Counted from the stretch's first letter, positions 16,787 through 24,950 are shown. The stretch is DNA of 64,000 bases from UBA6144 sp964399165 (GCA_964399165.1 CAYNPO010000005.1:1-64000); one strand, 5' to 3'. The notes: generated by a model from the letters alone, not told the origin. Numbers and translations: made by a program.

Positions 16787-17437
16787 ATGAGCATGACCAA
16801 CGAGGCGATCCAAAGGCTCCGCGTGGAATACCGCAAGCACGCGCTGGACGAGTCCCGCGTTCTGCCAGCGCCGGTGGACCAGTTCCAGGCCTGGTTCAAG
16901 GAGGCCATAGGGGCAGCGTGTGATGAACCCAACGCCTTCACGCTCTCTACAGTCGATGGTGACAAACCTCGGGGGCGGATCGTGCTTTTCAAGGGAGTTG
17001 AGCGGGATGGCCTGGTCTTCTTCACCAACTATAAATCCCCCAAGGGGCAAGAACTCGCCGCTAATTCCGCCGTAGCTGCTACCTTCCTGTGGTTGCCCCT
17101 ACAGCGGCAGGTGCGCGTGGAGGGACGCGTGGAGCTGCTTCCCGCGGACGCTTCGGATGCATATTTCCGCACACGCCCCTATGGCAGCCAGCTGGGCGCT
17201 TTGGCCTCACCCCAGGGGCTGGTGGTCCCCTCCCGCGCAGAGCTGGAACGCATGTTCGCCGAAACCGCAGCTCTCTATCCTGAGGGCTCGGACATTCCCC
17301 GTCCCGCCCATTGGGGAGGGTATGTGATCGTGCCGGAGCTTTGGGAATTCTGGCAGGGGCGCGAGAACCGCCTGCATGACCGTGTGGTTTACCGAAAAGA
17401 AGGTGCAGCCTGGGTCAGGGAGCGCCTCGCGCCCTGA
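16787..17437 (+). CDS. pdxH: Pyridoxamine 5'-phosphate oxidase
   Basis: This 216-residue FMN enzyme oxidises pyridoxamine or pyridoxine 5'-phosphate to pyridoxal 5'-phosphate, the last step of vitamin B6 cofactor synthesis and salvage. The length is typical. FMN contacts are in PRGRIVLFKGV and FFTNYKSPKGQEL. The conserved C-terminus WEFWQGRENRLHDR with final RLAP is intact. It stands alone between convergent genes; its end overlaps the PAP2 phosphatase gene by 23 bp. The ribosome binding site is a G10 tract, which is unusual. Confidence 0.96.
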   Translation: MSMTNEAIQRLRVEYRKHALDESRVLPAPVDQFQAWFKEAIGAACDEPNAFTLSTVDGDKPRGRIVLFKGVERDGLVFFTNYKSPKGQELAANSAVAATFLWLPLQRQVRVEGRVELLPADASDAYFRTRPYGSQLGALASPQGLVVPSRAELERMFAETAALYPEGSDIPRPAHWGGYVIVPELWEFWQGRENRLHDRVVYRKEGAAWVRERLAP

Positions 17438-17978
17438 GTGCCGAAGCCACCCACGCGCGCCAAACATGGGCCAGGGCCAGGCCCCAAGCCGTGCCCACCA
17501 TAACGTCCAATGGCAAGTGCGCCCCAAGATAGACCCGGCTGAAGGCGATCAGTACCGCGAAGGCCCATAGCAGGGAAGACTGGAGGCGGGTCAACACGGT
17601 GAACGGCAGGAAAAAGTGCACCACTGCCGCGGCATTGGCGGCATGGGAGGAGAAGAAGCCCCACTTACCTCCGCAGCCTTGGCCAAACTGGGGAATGAAC
17701 TCTCGCAGGCCGGGCATCTTGCAGGGACGGATCCGCTTGAAGGCGTTCTTGAAAAAGTAGGAGGTGGAGGAGTCGACCACGGCCACCAAGAGCAGCGCGC
17801 TCACGAGCAGGAACATGGCTTCTCGCCTCGGCTTAGCTCGCATGCCCCAGAACAACCAAGGTACCAAAAGTACCCAAGGAGCCGCGCCCGAGAACCAGCC
17901 CATGAGAGCGTCGGCCCAATCGGCGTGGACGGATTGCACGAGAAGGAAGAGTGCGCGTTCCCACTCAGGTAGCGCCAT
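17415..17978 (-). CDS. PAP2-family membrane phosphatase
   Basis: This 187-residue integral membrane protein has about five helices. The three PAP2 phosphatase motifs are present: KNAFKRIRP, the SSHAAN form of PSGH, and SRVYLGAHLPLDV with the catalytic histidine. Such enzymes dephosphorylate undecaprenyl diphosphate or phosphatidic acid at the periplasmic face. The gene begins 3 bp after the end of the polyprenol-sugar synthase gene and is probably in the same operon, which supports a role in recycling or using lipid-linked carriers. Confidence 0.9.
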   Translation of the reverse strand: MALPEWERALFLLVQSVHADWADALMGWFSGAAPWVLLVPWLFWGMRAKPRREAMFLLVSALLLVAVVDSSTSYFFKNAFKRIRPCKMPGLREFIPQFGQGCGGKWGFFSSHAANAAAVVHFFLPFTVLTRLQSSLLWAFAVLIAFSRVYLGAHLPLDVMVGTAWGLALAHVWRAWVASALRARGAP

Positions 17979-17981
17979 GGT

Positions 17982-18746
17982 CTAGAGGGTCCCGAAGGTT
18001 TTCTTGAGGCGCAGGCGGATCACGTTGATCACTGCCTCGAAGATGATGTTGCCCCCCATTTTGGAGGCGCCTTCGGTGCGCTCCCAGAATACGATGGGCA
18101 TCTCCTTACATGGCAAACCCCGGGACCAAACCTTGTACTTGAGCTCGATTTGGAAGGCGTAGCCAACAGAAAAAACCTGACCGAGCTTGAGGCTACGGAG
18201 GGCCTTGGCCGAGTAACCGTTGAAGCCGCCGGTTGGGTCCAGGAAGGGAATGCCGGTTATGAAGCGGGTGTAAAGGGAGGCGCCATAGGATAGCAGCAGA
18301 CGGCGGAACGGCCAGTTCATGATGCGGATGCCACCAATGTAGCGTGAGCCCACCACCAGGTCGTGTTGGTCGAGCTCTTCTATGAACGAAGGGACAGCAG
18401 CTGGATCGTGGGAAAAGTCGCAGTCCATGGTCACTACTTTGCCGTAACCGCGCTCCAGTGCCCAGCTGAAGCCTTGCAGGTAGGCGGTGCCCAGGCCCAG
18501 CTTTCCCTTGCGCTCCATGAGATGGAGGAAGGGACGGGTGGACTGCATGGCCTTCACCTCTGCGCCTGTGCCGTCGGGGGATCCATCATCGATGATCAGC
18601 AGGTGGATACCTGGGGCTGCTTTAGCCAGCTCGTCCACCATGCGTGTGACGTTGCCGCGCTCATTGTAGGTGGGAATGATGACCAGAGCGGGTGCTGGGC
18701 CAGACAAGGAAAGGTCCTTTTTGCGATGATGGCGGGATGATTCCAT
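17982..18746 (-). CDS. Polyprenol-phosphate sugar (mannose/glucose-type) synthase, GT2 family
   Basis: This 254-residue glycosyltransferase family 2 enzyme resembles the soluble dolichol-phosphate mannose synthases. Motifs are IIPTYNERGN (start of the nucleotide-sugar fold), IIDDGSPDGTG, VTMDCDFSHDP with the DxD-like metal site, and DPTGGFNGYS. There are no C-terminal membrane helices. It would transfer a sugar from a nucleotide donor to a polyprenyl phosphate on the cytoplasmic face. The divergent neighbour is a GT39-type transferase that uses exactly such lipid-linked sugars. Its ATG overlaps the ATG region of that neighbour by 10 bp. Confidence 0.92.
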   Translation of the reverse strand: MESSRHHRKKDLSLSGPAPALVIIPTYNERGNVTRMVDELAKAAPGIHLLIIDDGSPDGTGAEVKAMQSTRPFLHLMERKGKLGLGTAYLQGFSWALERGYGKVVTMDCDFSHDPAAVPSFIEELDQHDLVVGSRYIGGIRIMNWPFRRLLLSYGASLYTRFITGIPFLDPTGGFNGYSAKALRSLKLGQVFSVGYAFQIELKYKVWSRGLPCKEMPIVFWERTEGASKMGGNIIFEAVINVIRLRLKKTFGTL

Positions 18747-20086
18747 GCCCCCCTCTTTTTGACAAGGCGCGCGCCTGGTTCTGGCCGCTCTTCCTCCTCG
18801 TGGGGAACCTGCTGGTGGTGGTAGGTACCGATCTTGCCCACGATGAAGCGTATTACTGGATGTACGCGCAACACCCCGCGTGGGGATACTTCGATCATCC
18901 TCCCATGGTGGGGTGGTGGATAGCCCTCACCACGCATTGGATCCCGGGGGAGCTTGGCGTCCGGTTGCCTTTTCTCCTCGCCACGCAGGCATCGGCATGG
19001 CTCATGGGAACCCTTGTGCCGACGGATCGCCGTTGGCAGGTGTGGGCTTCATTTTCCGCCTTTCCCCTCCTGGCCGCTTCGGGCGTGTTCGCGTTACCGG
19101 ACGGGGCGCTCGTGGCCCTGAGCGCGGCATGGTTATGGGCCCTGGACCGCGCCCTGAAGCGCGACGACGTTCCCCATGCCCTGTTGATGGGGCTTGTCGC
19201 TGCCGCCTTACTCTATTCCAAGTACCATGGAGTGTTGTTCCTCGGTGGGACCCTGCTCGCCTTGCCACGCCTGCTCAAGCGTCCAACATTCTGGCTGGCT
19301 GTAAGTTTTGCGCTGGTTTTGTATGCCCCTCATGCGCTATGGCAGCATGAGCATGGCTATGCCACGTTCCGCTACCACTTCGTCGACCGTCCAAGCGTCA
19401 CGGTGGGTTGGCAGCAGCCCTTGGGATTCCTGGGGCTGCAAATCGTCCTAGCGGGGCTGTTGTTGGGACCGGCCCTCTGGAGAAGTCTTTTCCGAACAAA
19501 AGCCGCGGGTGACTTTGAACGGGTCCTCAAAACACTGGCTTGGTTCGTGCCACTATTCTTCTTCTTCTCAACATTCAGCAAGAAAGTGGAGGCAAACTGG
19601 ACGGTGGCGGCGGCCTTGCCCATGCTCGTATACCTCATACGCAAGGGTAGGTTTCCGACGGGATGGCCCCTGCATGCCTCCATCATGGTCATACTTATCC
19701 TGCGGCTCGTACTTGTGGCCCCTCCCTCGTGGCATGGGATAGGAAGGACCGAGGAACTGCATGGATGGGGTCCATGGGCAAAATCCGTGCGGCAAGCTGC
19801 TGGACCAGAGTGTGGACTCTCCGGCAATCGTTATCAGTACGCCTCCAAGCTCGCATTCTATCTGCGTGATCCCTCCATCTACGCCCTCAACGTAAAGACC
19901 CGACTGAACCAGTTTGAATTCTGGGATCTGCGGGATGCGATGGGGGGACGCCCCGTTTGCTGGGTTACGGAGAAGCGCAATCTCTTTCCGGGGCAGCGTG
20001 TAGACGCACCTGATGGTAAGAAACTCGTTTTGGTGAAAGGCGTGGCCCTGGATGATATACTCGCCCTGAAAGGACTCCGCCCTTGA
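18737..20086 (+). CDS. GT39/ArnT-like glycosyltransferase, integral membrane
   Basis: This 449-residue protein has about eleven membrane helices. The first periplasmic loop carries DLAHDEAYYWMYAQ followed by GYFDHPPMVGWW, the hallmark of the ArnT/PMT (GT-C) family, including the catalytic aspartate in the HDE motif. ATG 18737 is chosen over an upstream in-frame codon because it places the first helix at the N-terminus. The enzyme moves a sugar from polyprenyl phosphate to lipid A or a protein at the outer face of the inner membrane. Together with the divergent GT2 synthase it forms a plausible donor-plus-transferase pair. Confidence 0.9.
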   Translation: MIPCPPLFDKARAWFWPLFLLVGNLLVVVGTDLAHDEAYYWMYAQHPAWGYFDHPPMVGWWIALTTHWIPGELGVRLPFLLATQASAWLMGTLVPTDRRWQVWASFSAFPLLAASGVFALPDGALVALSAAWLWALDRALKRDDVPHALLMGLVAAALLYSKYHGVLFLGGTLLALPRLLKRPTFWLAVSFALVLYAPHALWQHEHGYATFRYHFVDRPSVTVGWQQPLGFLGLQIVLAGLLLGPALWRSLFRTKAAGDFERVLKTLAWFVPLFFFFSTFSKKVEANWTVAAALPMLVYLIRKGRFPTGWPLHASIMVILILRLVLVAPPSWHGIGRTEELHGWGPWAKSVRQAAGPECGLSGNRYQYASKLAFYLRDPSIYALNVKTRLNQFEFWDLRDAMGGRPVCWVTEKRNLFPGQRVDAPDGKKLVLVKGVALDDILALKGLRP

Positions 20087-20808
20087 GAAAGCTAGACGTC
20101 CGCGACACACACGATCGGGTCATGATCCTGAACATCCTGCAGGGCACGTTTGCCGTTTCTGGTTTTCTGGGTGAAGCCTTCGCCAGCCGATTCGTACTCA
20201 ACCTCACATTCGTGGCCCAGTTCACGCTGCTCGTCCTGGCCTTGAACTTCCACATGAAGGCCCTGCGCAACCTTTACAACACTTTCTGGAGCCTCACGGC
20301 GGTTCTGCTGGTGTACTACCTTCTCTCGTTCACCCGCAACCTGCTAGTGCTTGACCACACCCTCAACGCTGCTTGCTACGGTGTCGCCGTGATTTGCCTG
20401 ATGGTGGGTGTATGGCAGATTTCGTCGCCGCTCTATTACCCCTTGGTGCAGTGGTGGGAGTATGACTTTCGCTTCAGACCCGACATCCGGGGCTGGGTAG
20501 TCGACGGTGAGGAACGCTACCGCGCCCGCCTTACCGACTTACGTCGTGGGGCGGGGTGCGTGACCATGTTCCACATGGCACCCGTCGGAGGCATCCTCGA
20601 CATCGAGACGGATGCACTACATGTCCGCTTCAACCTAAAGGCCGAGGTGGTGAGCCGCAAAGAACACATTGTCGGACGCGGATACCAGTATGGGGTGCGC
20701 TTTCAAGTGGAAGACCTCGAGCAGAAGCAGAGACTGAAGCTCCTGACTAACTTCTGGAATGAGAGCAAGCGCCTCAAGATCAGGTCCAAGTTCGATGCCC
20801 TCCGCTGA
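20083..20808 (+). CDS. Membrane protein with C-terminal PilZ (c-di-GMP-binding) domain
   Basis: This 241-residue protein starts at a TTG in a TTGA overlap with the preceding gene. Residues about 35-115 form three helices (LTFVAQFTLLVLALN, FWSLTAVLLVYYLLSF, AACYGVAVICLMVGVW). The C-terminal half (about 140-241) looks like a PilZ domain: a basic YRARLTDLRRGAG segment, GGILDIET, then strands with GYQYGVRFQVEDL. The usual second motif (D/NxSxxG) is degenerate, so c-di-GMP binding is likely but unproven. It overlaps tadA by 14 bp. Confidence 0.75.
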   Translation: MRKLDVRDTHDRVMILNILQGTFAVSGFLGEAFASRFVLNLTFVAQFTLLVLALNFHMKALRNLYNTFWSLTAVLLVYYLLSFTRNLLVLDHTLNAACYGVAVICLMVGVWQISSPLYYPLVQWWEYDFRFRPDIRGWVVDGEERYRARLTDLRRGAGCVTMFHMAPVGGILDIETDALHVRFNLKAEVVSRKEHIVGRGYQYGVRFQVEDLEQKQRLKLLTNFWNESKRLKIRSKFDALR

Positions 20809-21274
20809 TTTTAACGCCGCCGATTCCCTGTGGTGCATGAAGCTTGCCCTTGAAGAAGCGGAGGCGGCTTACCGCATGGGCGAAGTTCCGGTTGGCGCGC
20901 TGGTGGTGAACGCCCAGGGTGAGGTGCTGGCGCGCGCTCACAACCGCAAAGAAGCCGTCCACAATCCGGTGGGACATGCGGAGCTGCTCGCCGTCCAGGC
21001 CGCAGCCCAGAAGATCGGCGGTTGGCGGCTAGATGGCTGCACGCTTTATGTGACGCTCGAGCCCTGCCCCATGTGCCTGGCGGGCCTGGGCCAATCGCGC
21101 ATCGATCGCGTGGTCTTCGGTGCCTATGATCCCAAAGGGGGCGCCTTGAGCCTGGGTTATGCCCTTCACCGGGACACGCGCTTAAATCACCGCTTTAGTA
21201 TGGTTGGCGGGGTGCTTCATTATGAGTGCTCGCGACTGTTATCCCAATTTTTCAAAGAGCGGCGGCCGAACTGA
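20795..21274 (+). CDS. tadA: tRNA-specific adenosine deaminase
   Basis: This 159-residue enzyme deaminates A34 to inosine in tRNA-Arg(ACG); that tRNA is encoded at 12311-12387. The zinc and catalytic residues are in GHAELLA (His and the proton-shuttling Glu) and in EPCPMCLAG (two Cys). VPVGALVV and the usual C-terminal SQFFKERR are present. The ATG at 20795 lies inside the end of the PilZ gene and gives the expected family length. It is followed by tRNA-Ser(GGA) 63 bp downstream. Confidence 0.96.
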   Translation: MPSADFNAADSLWCMKLALEEAEAAYRMGEVPVGALVVNAQGEVLARAHNRKEAVHNPVGHAELLAVQAAAQKIGGWRLDGCTLYVTLEPCPMCLAGLGQSRIDRVVFGAYDPKGGALSLGYALHRDTRLNHRFSMVGGVLHYECSRLLSQFFKERRPN

Positions 21275-21337
21275 TGGCCAAGCGCCCCTTTGGGTGTTAA
21301 ATCAGTTGTCTTCTTAAGTGCCTGGTTTTCCTTCAGC

Positions 21338-21428
21338 GGAGATGTGTCCGAGTGGTTGAAGGAGCACGCTTGGAAAGCGTGTAACGGTCAAAAGCCGTTC
21401 GGGAGTTCGAATCTCCCCATCTCCGCCA
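21338..21428 (+). tRNA. tRNA-Ser (anticodon GGA)
   Basis: This 91 nt class II tRNA has acceptor GGAGATG/CATCTCC, discriminator G and an encoded CCA. Anticodon stem CACGC/GCGTG encloses TTGGAAA, giving anticodon GGA. The long variable arm (ACGGTCAAAAGCCGT) and T-loop TTCGAAT are intact. It is the third tRNA-Ser in this window. Confidence 0.96.
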
Positions 21429-21505
21429 TCTTTCTTCGCGCCTAAACCCCCGCGTCTTACGAATTGCGAATGGCCCATGCTAGCGTTTCCGGAAACGGAG
21501 GCTTC

Positions 21506-22483
21506 ATGAAAATCTCGATGTTCGTCCTGGCTTGCCTCGTCTTCGCCGCCACCGCCCAAGCGGACCAACTAGTCTACGTGGGCCGCATCTCCCAACCCGA
21601 GGTGAGCGAGTCCCCCTGGAACCTGGACATCTACCTCCACGACACCAAACGCGGCACCACCCGCCGCCTTACCAATCACTACCTGCACGACTACGAGCCC
21701 GCCCTCTCCCGCGACGGCAAGAAGCTCGCCTACATTACCGAGATGTGGCGCTATTTCCCCCACACCCACGGCGAGGCCCAGCTAGCTCTCATGGACATCG
21801 CCTCCGGCACCATCGAGCGCGTGGACATCGGCGACGACCATTGGGCGTCGGACCCCGTCTTCTCCAAAGACGGCAAAACCATCTACTTCACCCGCGCCCC
21901 CGTCCCCGAGCGCTTTCCCACCAACCGAGCCTACCAGATCTTCAGCTACGAGATCGCCACCAAGACCATCAAGCAGCTCACCGATCGGCCCTACCAGAAC
22001 CACTTCGACCTCGCGCTCTCCCCGGACGGCAAGAAACTGGCCTACCGCCACGCCCACAACGGCCAGCAGGTGCTGAAGTTCTTCAACCTGGAGACCAACG
22101 CAGTGGAGGACTTCGAGATGGTGGAGCAGCCCTTCGCCGTGTTCTTGTCCGAGCCTTCCTGGCGCGACAACAACCGCCTGTACTTCAAGGCCCAGTACGG
22201 TGACCGCACCAACCCGTTCTTCGACGCCTTCTTCGAAGCTTCCGTCCCAACCCGTATCTTTGAGCGCGCGTTCCTGCACGAGAAGATCGAGGATCCCCAG
22301 GAAGTGTGTTGGCTGGACGCCAACCGCGGTTTCTTGGTGGCCCGTGACGACGTCGGTGAAGGTGCCCTGGAAGTTTACTCCTTCGACATGCGCCGTACGG
22401 CTTTCGGGCTCAAGCGGATTACGCAGAAGGATGAGGTCGCAAATCCGGGCAACAACGACATCGACTGCCTTTCCCGCCGTTGA
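21506..22483 (+). CDS. Secreted TolB-like beta-propeller protein (PD40 repeats)
   Basis: This 325-residue protein has a signal peptide (ISMFVLACLVFAATAQA, cleaved before DQL). The body has repeated PD40/TolB-type blades: ALSRDGKKLAYI, PVFSKDGKTIYF and ALSPDGKKLAYR. Such six-bladed propellers act as periplasmic protein-binding scaffolds. It is smaller than TolB (about 430 residues) and lacks the TolB N-terminal domain, so it is not TolB itself. The ATG has GGAG upstream. A weak hairpin and T run follow the stop. Confidence 0.85.
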   Translation: MKISMFVLACLVFAATAQADQLVYVGRISQPEVSESPWNLDIYLHDTKRGTTRRLTNHYLHDYEPALSRDGKKLAYITEMWRYFPHTHGEAQLALMDIASGTIERVDIGDDHWASDPVFSKDGKTIYFTRAPVPERFPTNRAYQIFSYEIATKTIKQLTDRPYQNHFDLALSPDGKKLAYRHAHNGQQVLKFFNLETNAVEDFEMVEQPFAVFLSEPSWRDNNRLYFKAQYGDRTNPFFDAFFEASVPTRIFERAFLHEKIEDPQEVCWLDANRGFLVARDDVGEGALEVYSFDMRRTAFGLKRITQKDEVANPGNNDIDCLSRR

Positions 22484-22498
22484 GGGTCTCTGGGCCAG

Positions 22499-22524
22499 CC
22501 GGCCGAAAGGCGGGATTTTTGTTT
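22499..22524 (+). terminator. Weak rho-independent terminator
   Basis: An imperfect stem CCGGCC/GGCGGG closed by a GAAA tetraloop is followed by ATTTTTGTTT, 16 bp after the beta-propeller gene. The stem has one mismatch. Confidence 0.5.
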
Positions 22525-22552
22525 CAATAGGAATAGGGATGCGGAAAAAACT

Positions 22553-23278
22553 ATGCGCGTGGTGAGCATGGTACCCTCCTGGACTGAGACTCTGGTCGAA
22601 GCCGGGGTGGAGGTGGTCGGGCGCACCCGTCACTGCATCCACCCTGCCGGAAGAGTGGAGTCCATACCGGTGGTCGGCGGCACGAAAGACTGGGACTGGA
22701 AGCGGATCACCGACCTCAGGCCCGATTACCTCGTGCTCGACCAGGAAGAGAACCCTCGGTTCATGGCCGAGCAATCCAACATTCCTTTTGTCGCGACTCA
22801 TGTGCAGGCAATATCTGATGTTGGTCTCTCCCTGCGCCAGCTTGGCAACGCTTTGGGGAATGCTGTCCTGACCGGCTACGCCGAGAAGTGGGAAGCGGTT
22901 GCGTCCCAGCCTTACGGCCGCGATTGGCGTAGCTTGGTGGAATGGGGGCGTCGGCCCTCCGGGGAAATCCATCGCTTCGTCTACGTTATCTGGCGCAATC
23001 CATGGATGGCGGTTTCGCGAGAAACTTACCCTGGTTCGCTACTCGCCCATTGCGGGATGCCGCCGCAGTTCTTCCCGGAAAAGTATCCCGAACTTGATTT
23101 GGACGATTATACCGACAGGGAGGGGACGCTTCTCCTCTTCGCCAGCGAGCCCTACCCCTTTCGGCAAAGGACCACGGGCTTGGCCGAACTTGGCTTCCCC
23201 TACGGCTTTGTGGATGGTGAAGCCTTCAATTGGTTCGGCGTGCGCGGCTTGCGCTTTCTAGAATCCGCGCGGGGCTGA
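22553..23278 (+). CDS. Helical-backbone metal receptor (BtuF-like) protein without signal peptide
   Basis: This 241-residue protein has the fold of cobalamin or iron-siderophore binding proteins: it opens with VVSMVPSWTETLVEAGVE and VVGRTRHCIHPA, then DLRPDYLVLDQEENP. These match BtuF-type periplasmic receptors. However, no signal peptide precedes this start and no ABC transporter genes are adjacent. It could be a cytoplasmic member of the family, of unknown ligand. H24 and C25 after the first motif are possible ligands. ATG 22553 is the only suitable start. Confidence 0.8.
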   Translation: MRVVSMVPSWTETLVEAGVEVVGRTRHCIHPAGRVESIPVVGGTKDWDWKRITDLRPDYLVLDQEENPRFMAEQSNIPFVATHVQAISDVGLSLRQLGNALGNAVLTGYAEKWEAVASQPYGRDWRSLVEWGRRPSGEIHRFVYVIWRNPWMAVSRETYPGSLLAHCGMPPQFFPEKYPELDLDDYTDREGTLLLFASEPYPFRQRTTGLAELGFPYGFVDGEAFNWFGVRGLRFLESARG

Positions 23279-23284
23279 CCAGCC

Positions 23285-23689
23285 TCAGCCGAACTTGGCC
23301 CGCGCAAAGTGGGCGGCCGTGGCCGACAGGGCGCAGATGGAAACGCCCCAAGCGAGGTCAAAAAAAGCCAGCTTAACGCCGTAGTCTTTCATAACCGCCA
23401 GACAGGTGAAGTCGTAGATGCCGTATGCAACCAGCCCAAAAACGGCGCCATTGAAGAGGGCCACGGTCCATCCAGCATCCACGGGAACACGCGGGATGAC
23501 GAAGTAGCTGATCCCCAGCGCGAGAAAAAGATAAACCAAGCCCGCCGCCCAGAATACGGGCTGGACGGAGCCATCAACGATACGGGCGGTGTTGGCCATT
23601 TCCTTGAGGTAAAACGGCTTCGCGATGAAACCTAGCCAGATGGCGTCCAGGACGATGAAGGATAGAATGGAGGCTGCGAAGACTTTCAT
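23285..23689 (-). CDS. DUF2177-family membrane protein
   Basis: This 134-residue protein has four helices. The N-terminal LDAIWLGFIAKPFYLKEM and the later YGIYDFTCLAVMKDY are characteristic of the DUF2177 family of inner-membrane proteins, whose function is unknown. Its start codon overlaps the stop of the upstream gene in an ATGA arrangement, so it is the last gene of a four-gene leftward cassette. It ends 6 bp from the end of the convergent BtuF-like gene. Confidence 0.88.
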   Translation of the reverse strand: MKVFAASILSFIVLDAIWLGFIAKPFYLKEMANTARIVDGSVQPVFWAAGLVYLFLALGISYFVIPRVPVDAGWTVALFNGAVFGLVAYGIYDFTCLAVMKDYGVKLAFFDLAWGVSICALSATAAHFARAKFG

Positions 23690-24141
23690 GGTTGGGTCCC
23701 TGGTGGAGTAGAATCCGAAGCCCTCTTCTCCTTGAGGTTTTCAGCCAGCTGCTTGATGAAGGTGGCGAGCAAGGTCTCGAGGGCTTCCTTGATTTCGTTC
23801 TTAGGCGGCGGAGGAAGGGCTGCGGCGACTTTGGCCTTCTCAGCGTTGAGCATGTACGTGGCGACTGCCATGATCAGTGCCGCAAGACCCATCAGAACGA
23901 CGGCGGCTGCATAGAGCCCGCTCCAGCGGAATTCGGCGCGCTCGTACTGTAGTCCGAACTCAATGGCAGCGATCAAGCTTGCGGTCACGAGATAGAAGAC
24001 CGCCAACATAGTGGCGGCTGAGAAGAAAGCGATTCGCTTACTTCTTTTGGCGGTGGAACGGGCCCTTTCCATCAAGGCATGCGACTCCATCGAGGCTTGG
24101 TGAGAGACGACGGCCTGGAAAACGAGGTTGAGCCAGTTCAT
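23686..24141 (-). CDS. Membrane protein with two helices and a charged C-terminal tail
   Basis: This 151-residue protein has a basic helical N-terminus (ERARSTAKRSKR), two hydrophobic helices (about 40-63 and 75-96) and a charged amphipathic tail with PPPP. I do not recognise a named family. The layout resembles the phage-holin-like or YqjE-type proteins that accompany ElaB/YqjD-like proteins, and its upstream neighbour is of that type. It is translationally coupled to the DUF2177 gene. Confidence 0.75.
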   Translation of the reverse strand: MNWLNLVFQAVVSHQASMESHALMERARSTAKRSKRIAFFSAATMLAVFYLVTASLIAAIEFGLQYERAEFRWSGLYAAAVVLMGLAALIMAVATYMLNAEKAKVAAALPPPPKNEIKEALETLLATFIKQLAENLKEKRASDSTPPGTQP

Positions 24142-24142
24142 G

Positions 24143-24340
24143 TCACCTTCCCCGGTTAATCCATGAGCCTAGGGCGAAACCAACCACCAGCGCCCCGGCC
24201 ACCGAGCTGAGAGGGTGCTTGCGAATGATTTCGGATGCCTCGTCCGCGAGACGAGAGGCGGCTTTCTTCAAATCCTCCATTTGGGCCTCGTCGATGAGCC
24301 GTTGAGCAACATTCTGGGGTTCGGTTTGGGGGGTTGGCAT
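24143..24340 (-). CDS. Small ElaB/YqjD-like (DUF883-like) protein
   Basis: This 65-residue protein has an amphipathic helix (EAQMEDLKKAASRLADEASE) followed by one C-terminal membrane helix (SVAGALVVGFALGSWINRGR). That is the layout of the ElaB/YqjD tail-anchored proteins that bind ribosomes or are induced under stress in enterobacteria. ATG 24340 is preceded by GGAGGAG on the minus strand and is preferred to an upstream ATG. It lies 1 bp from the next gene in the cassette. Confidence 0.75.
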   Translation of the reverse strand: MPTPQTEPQNVAQRLIDEAQMEDLKKAASRLADEASEIIRKHPLSSVAGALVVGFALGSWINRGR

Positions 24341-24395
24341 GGGAACTCCTCCGTGGAGCCAATCTTCCACATAGGCGGCGGGAAACCAAGGGCCG

Positions 24396-24863
24396 TCAGC
24401 GTTTCTTCCTAATCACCGAAATGTTGCCATCCGTTTCCAAGAAAGCGTAACGAACGTCCTCGGACGCCATGACCCCCTCCTCACGCAAGGCTTCATGGAG
24501 TTCCTGTTCCGTGATCTTTTCCTGCTTGAGCATACTCTCATTGATCTTGCCGTTACGGATTAACAGCTTTGGTTCACCCTCTACGAGTCTTTCGGCGGTA
24601 TGTGATAAGAACGTGATCCGATTGATGGAAGCGCTCATGACAAGGAGAGTACCCGCGCATATGAAGGCAGCCAGCAGGCTTTCATCCCCCGCCGTGAGAG
24701 CACTCTGCATGGATTCGCTTACGATCAAGAGAAGGATCAGATCATAAGGGGCCAGTTCGCCAATGTGCTTGGTGCCGAGGATGCGAAAGCATGTGAGCAG
24801 GAAAAGATAGGCCAGTCCGGACCGCAGCACGAGCTCCCACCATGGCGTCGTTAGGCTCCACAT
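24396..24863 (-). CDS. DUF421/YetF-family membrane protein
   Basis: This 155-residue protein has two or three N-terminal helices (LVLRSGLAYLFLLTCFRILG) followed by the hydrophilic YetF domain. The motifs RILGTKHIGELAPYD, GEPKLLIRNGKI and LREEGVMASEDVRYAFLETDG are all characteristic of the family. Family members are found in sporulating and non-sporulating bacteria and have no established role. ATG 24863 is chosen; a TTG at 24893 would add ten residues and neither has a clear ribosome binding site. It begins the leftward cassette. Confidence 0.88.
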   Translation of the reverse strand: MWSLTTPWWELVLRSGLAYLFLLTCFRILGTKHIGELAPYDLILLLIVSESMQSALTAGDESLLAAFICAGTLLVMSASINRITFLSHTAERLVEGEPKLLIRNGKINESMLKQEKITEQELHEALREEGVMASEDVRYAFLETDGNISVIRKKR

Positions 24864-24950
24864 GGGGACAGTTTGGACTGATTCTCTAGGCAATGGGATG
24901 AATCCAGATTGAACATGCCCAAGCTAGTTGGTTTGTGCCCCGCGGCTACT

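Noticed and set aside
21782..22972. Minus-strand frame of 396 codons opposite the beta-propeller and BtuF-like genes
   Set aside because: It spans two plausible plus-strand genes and the gap between them; a shadow frame.
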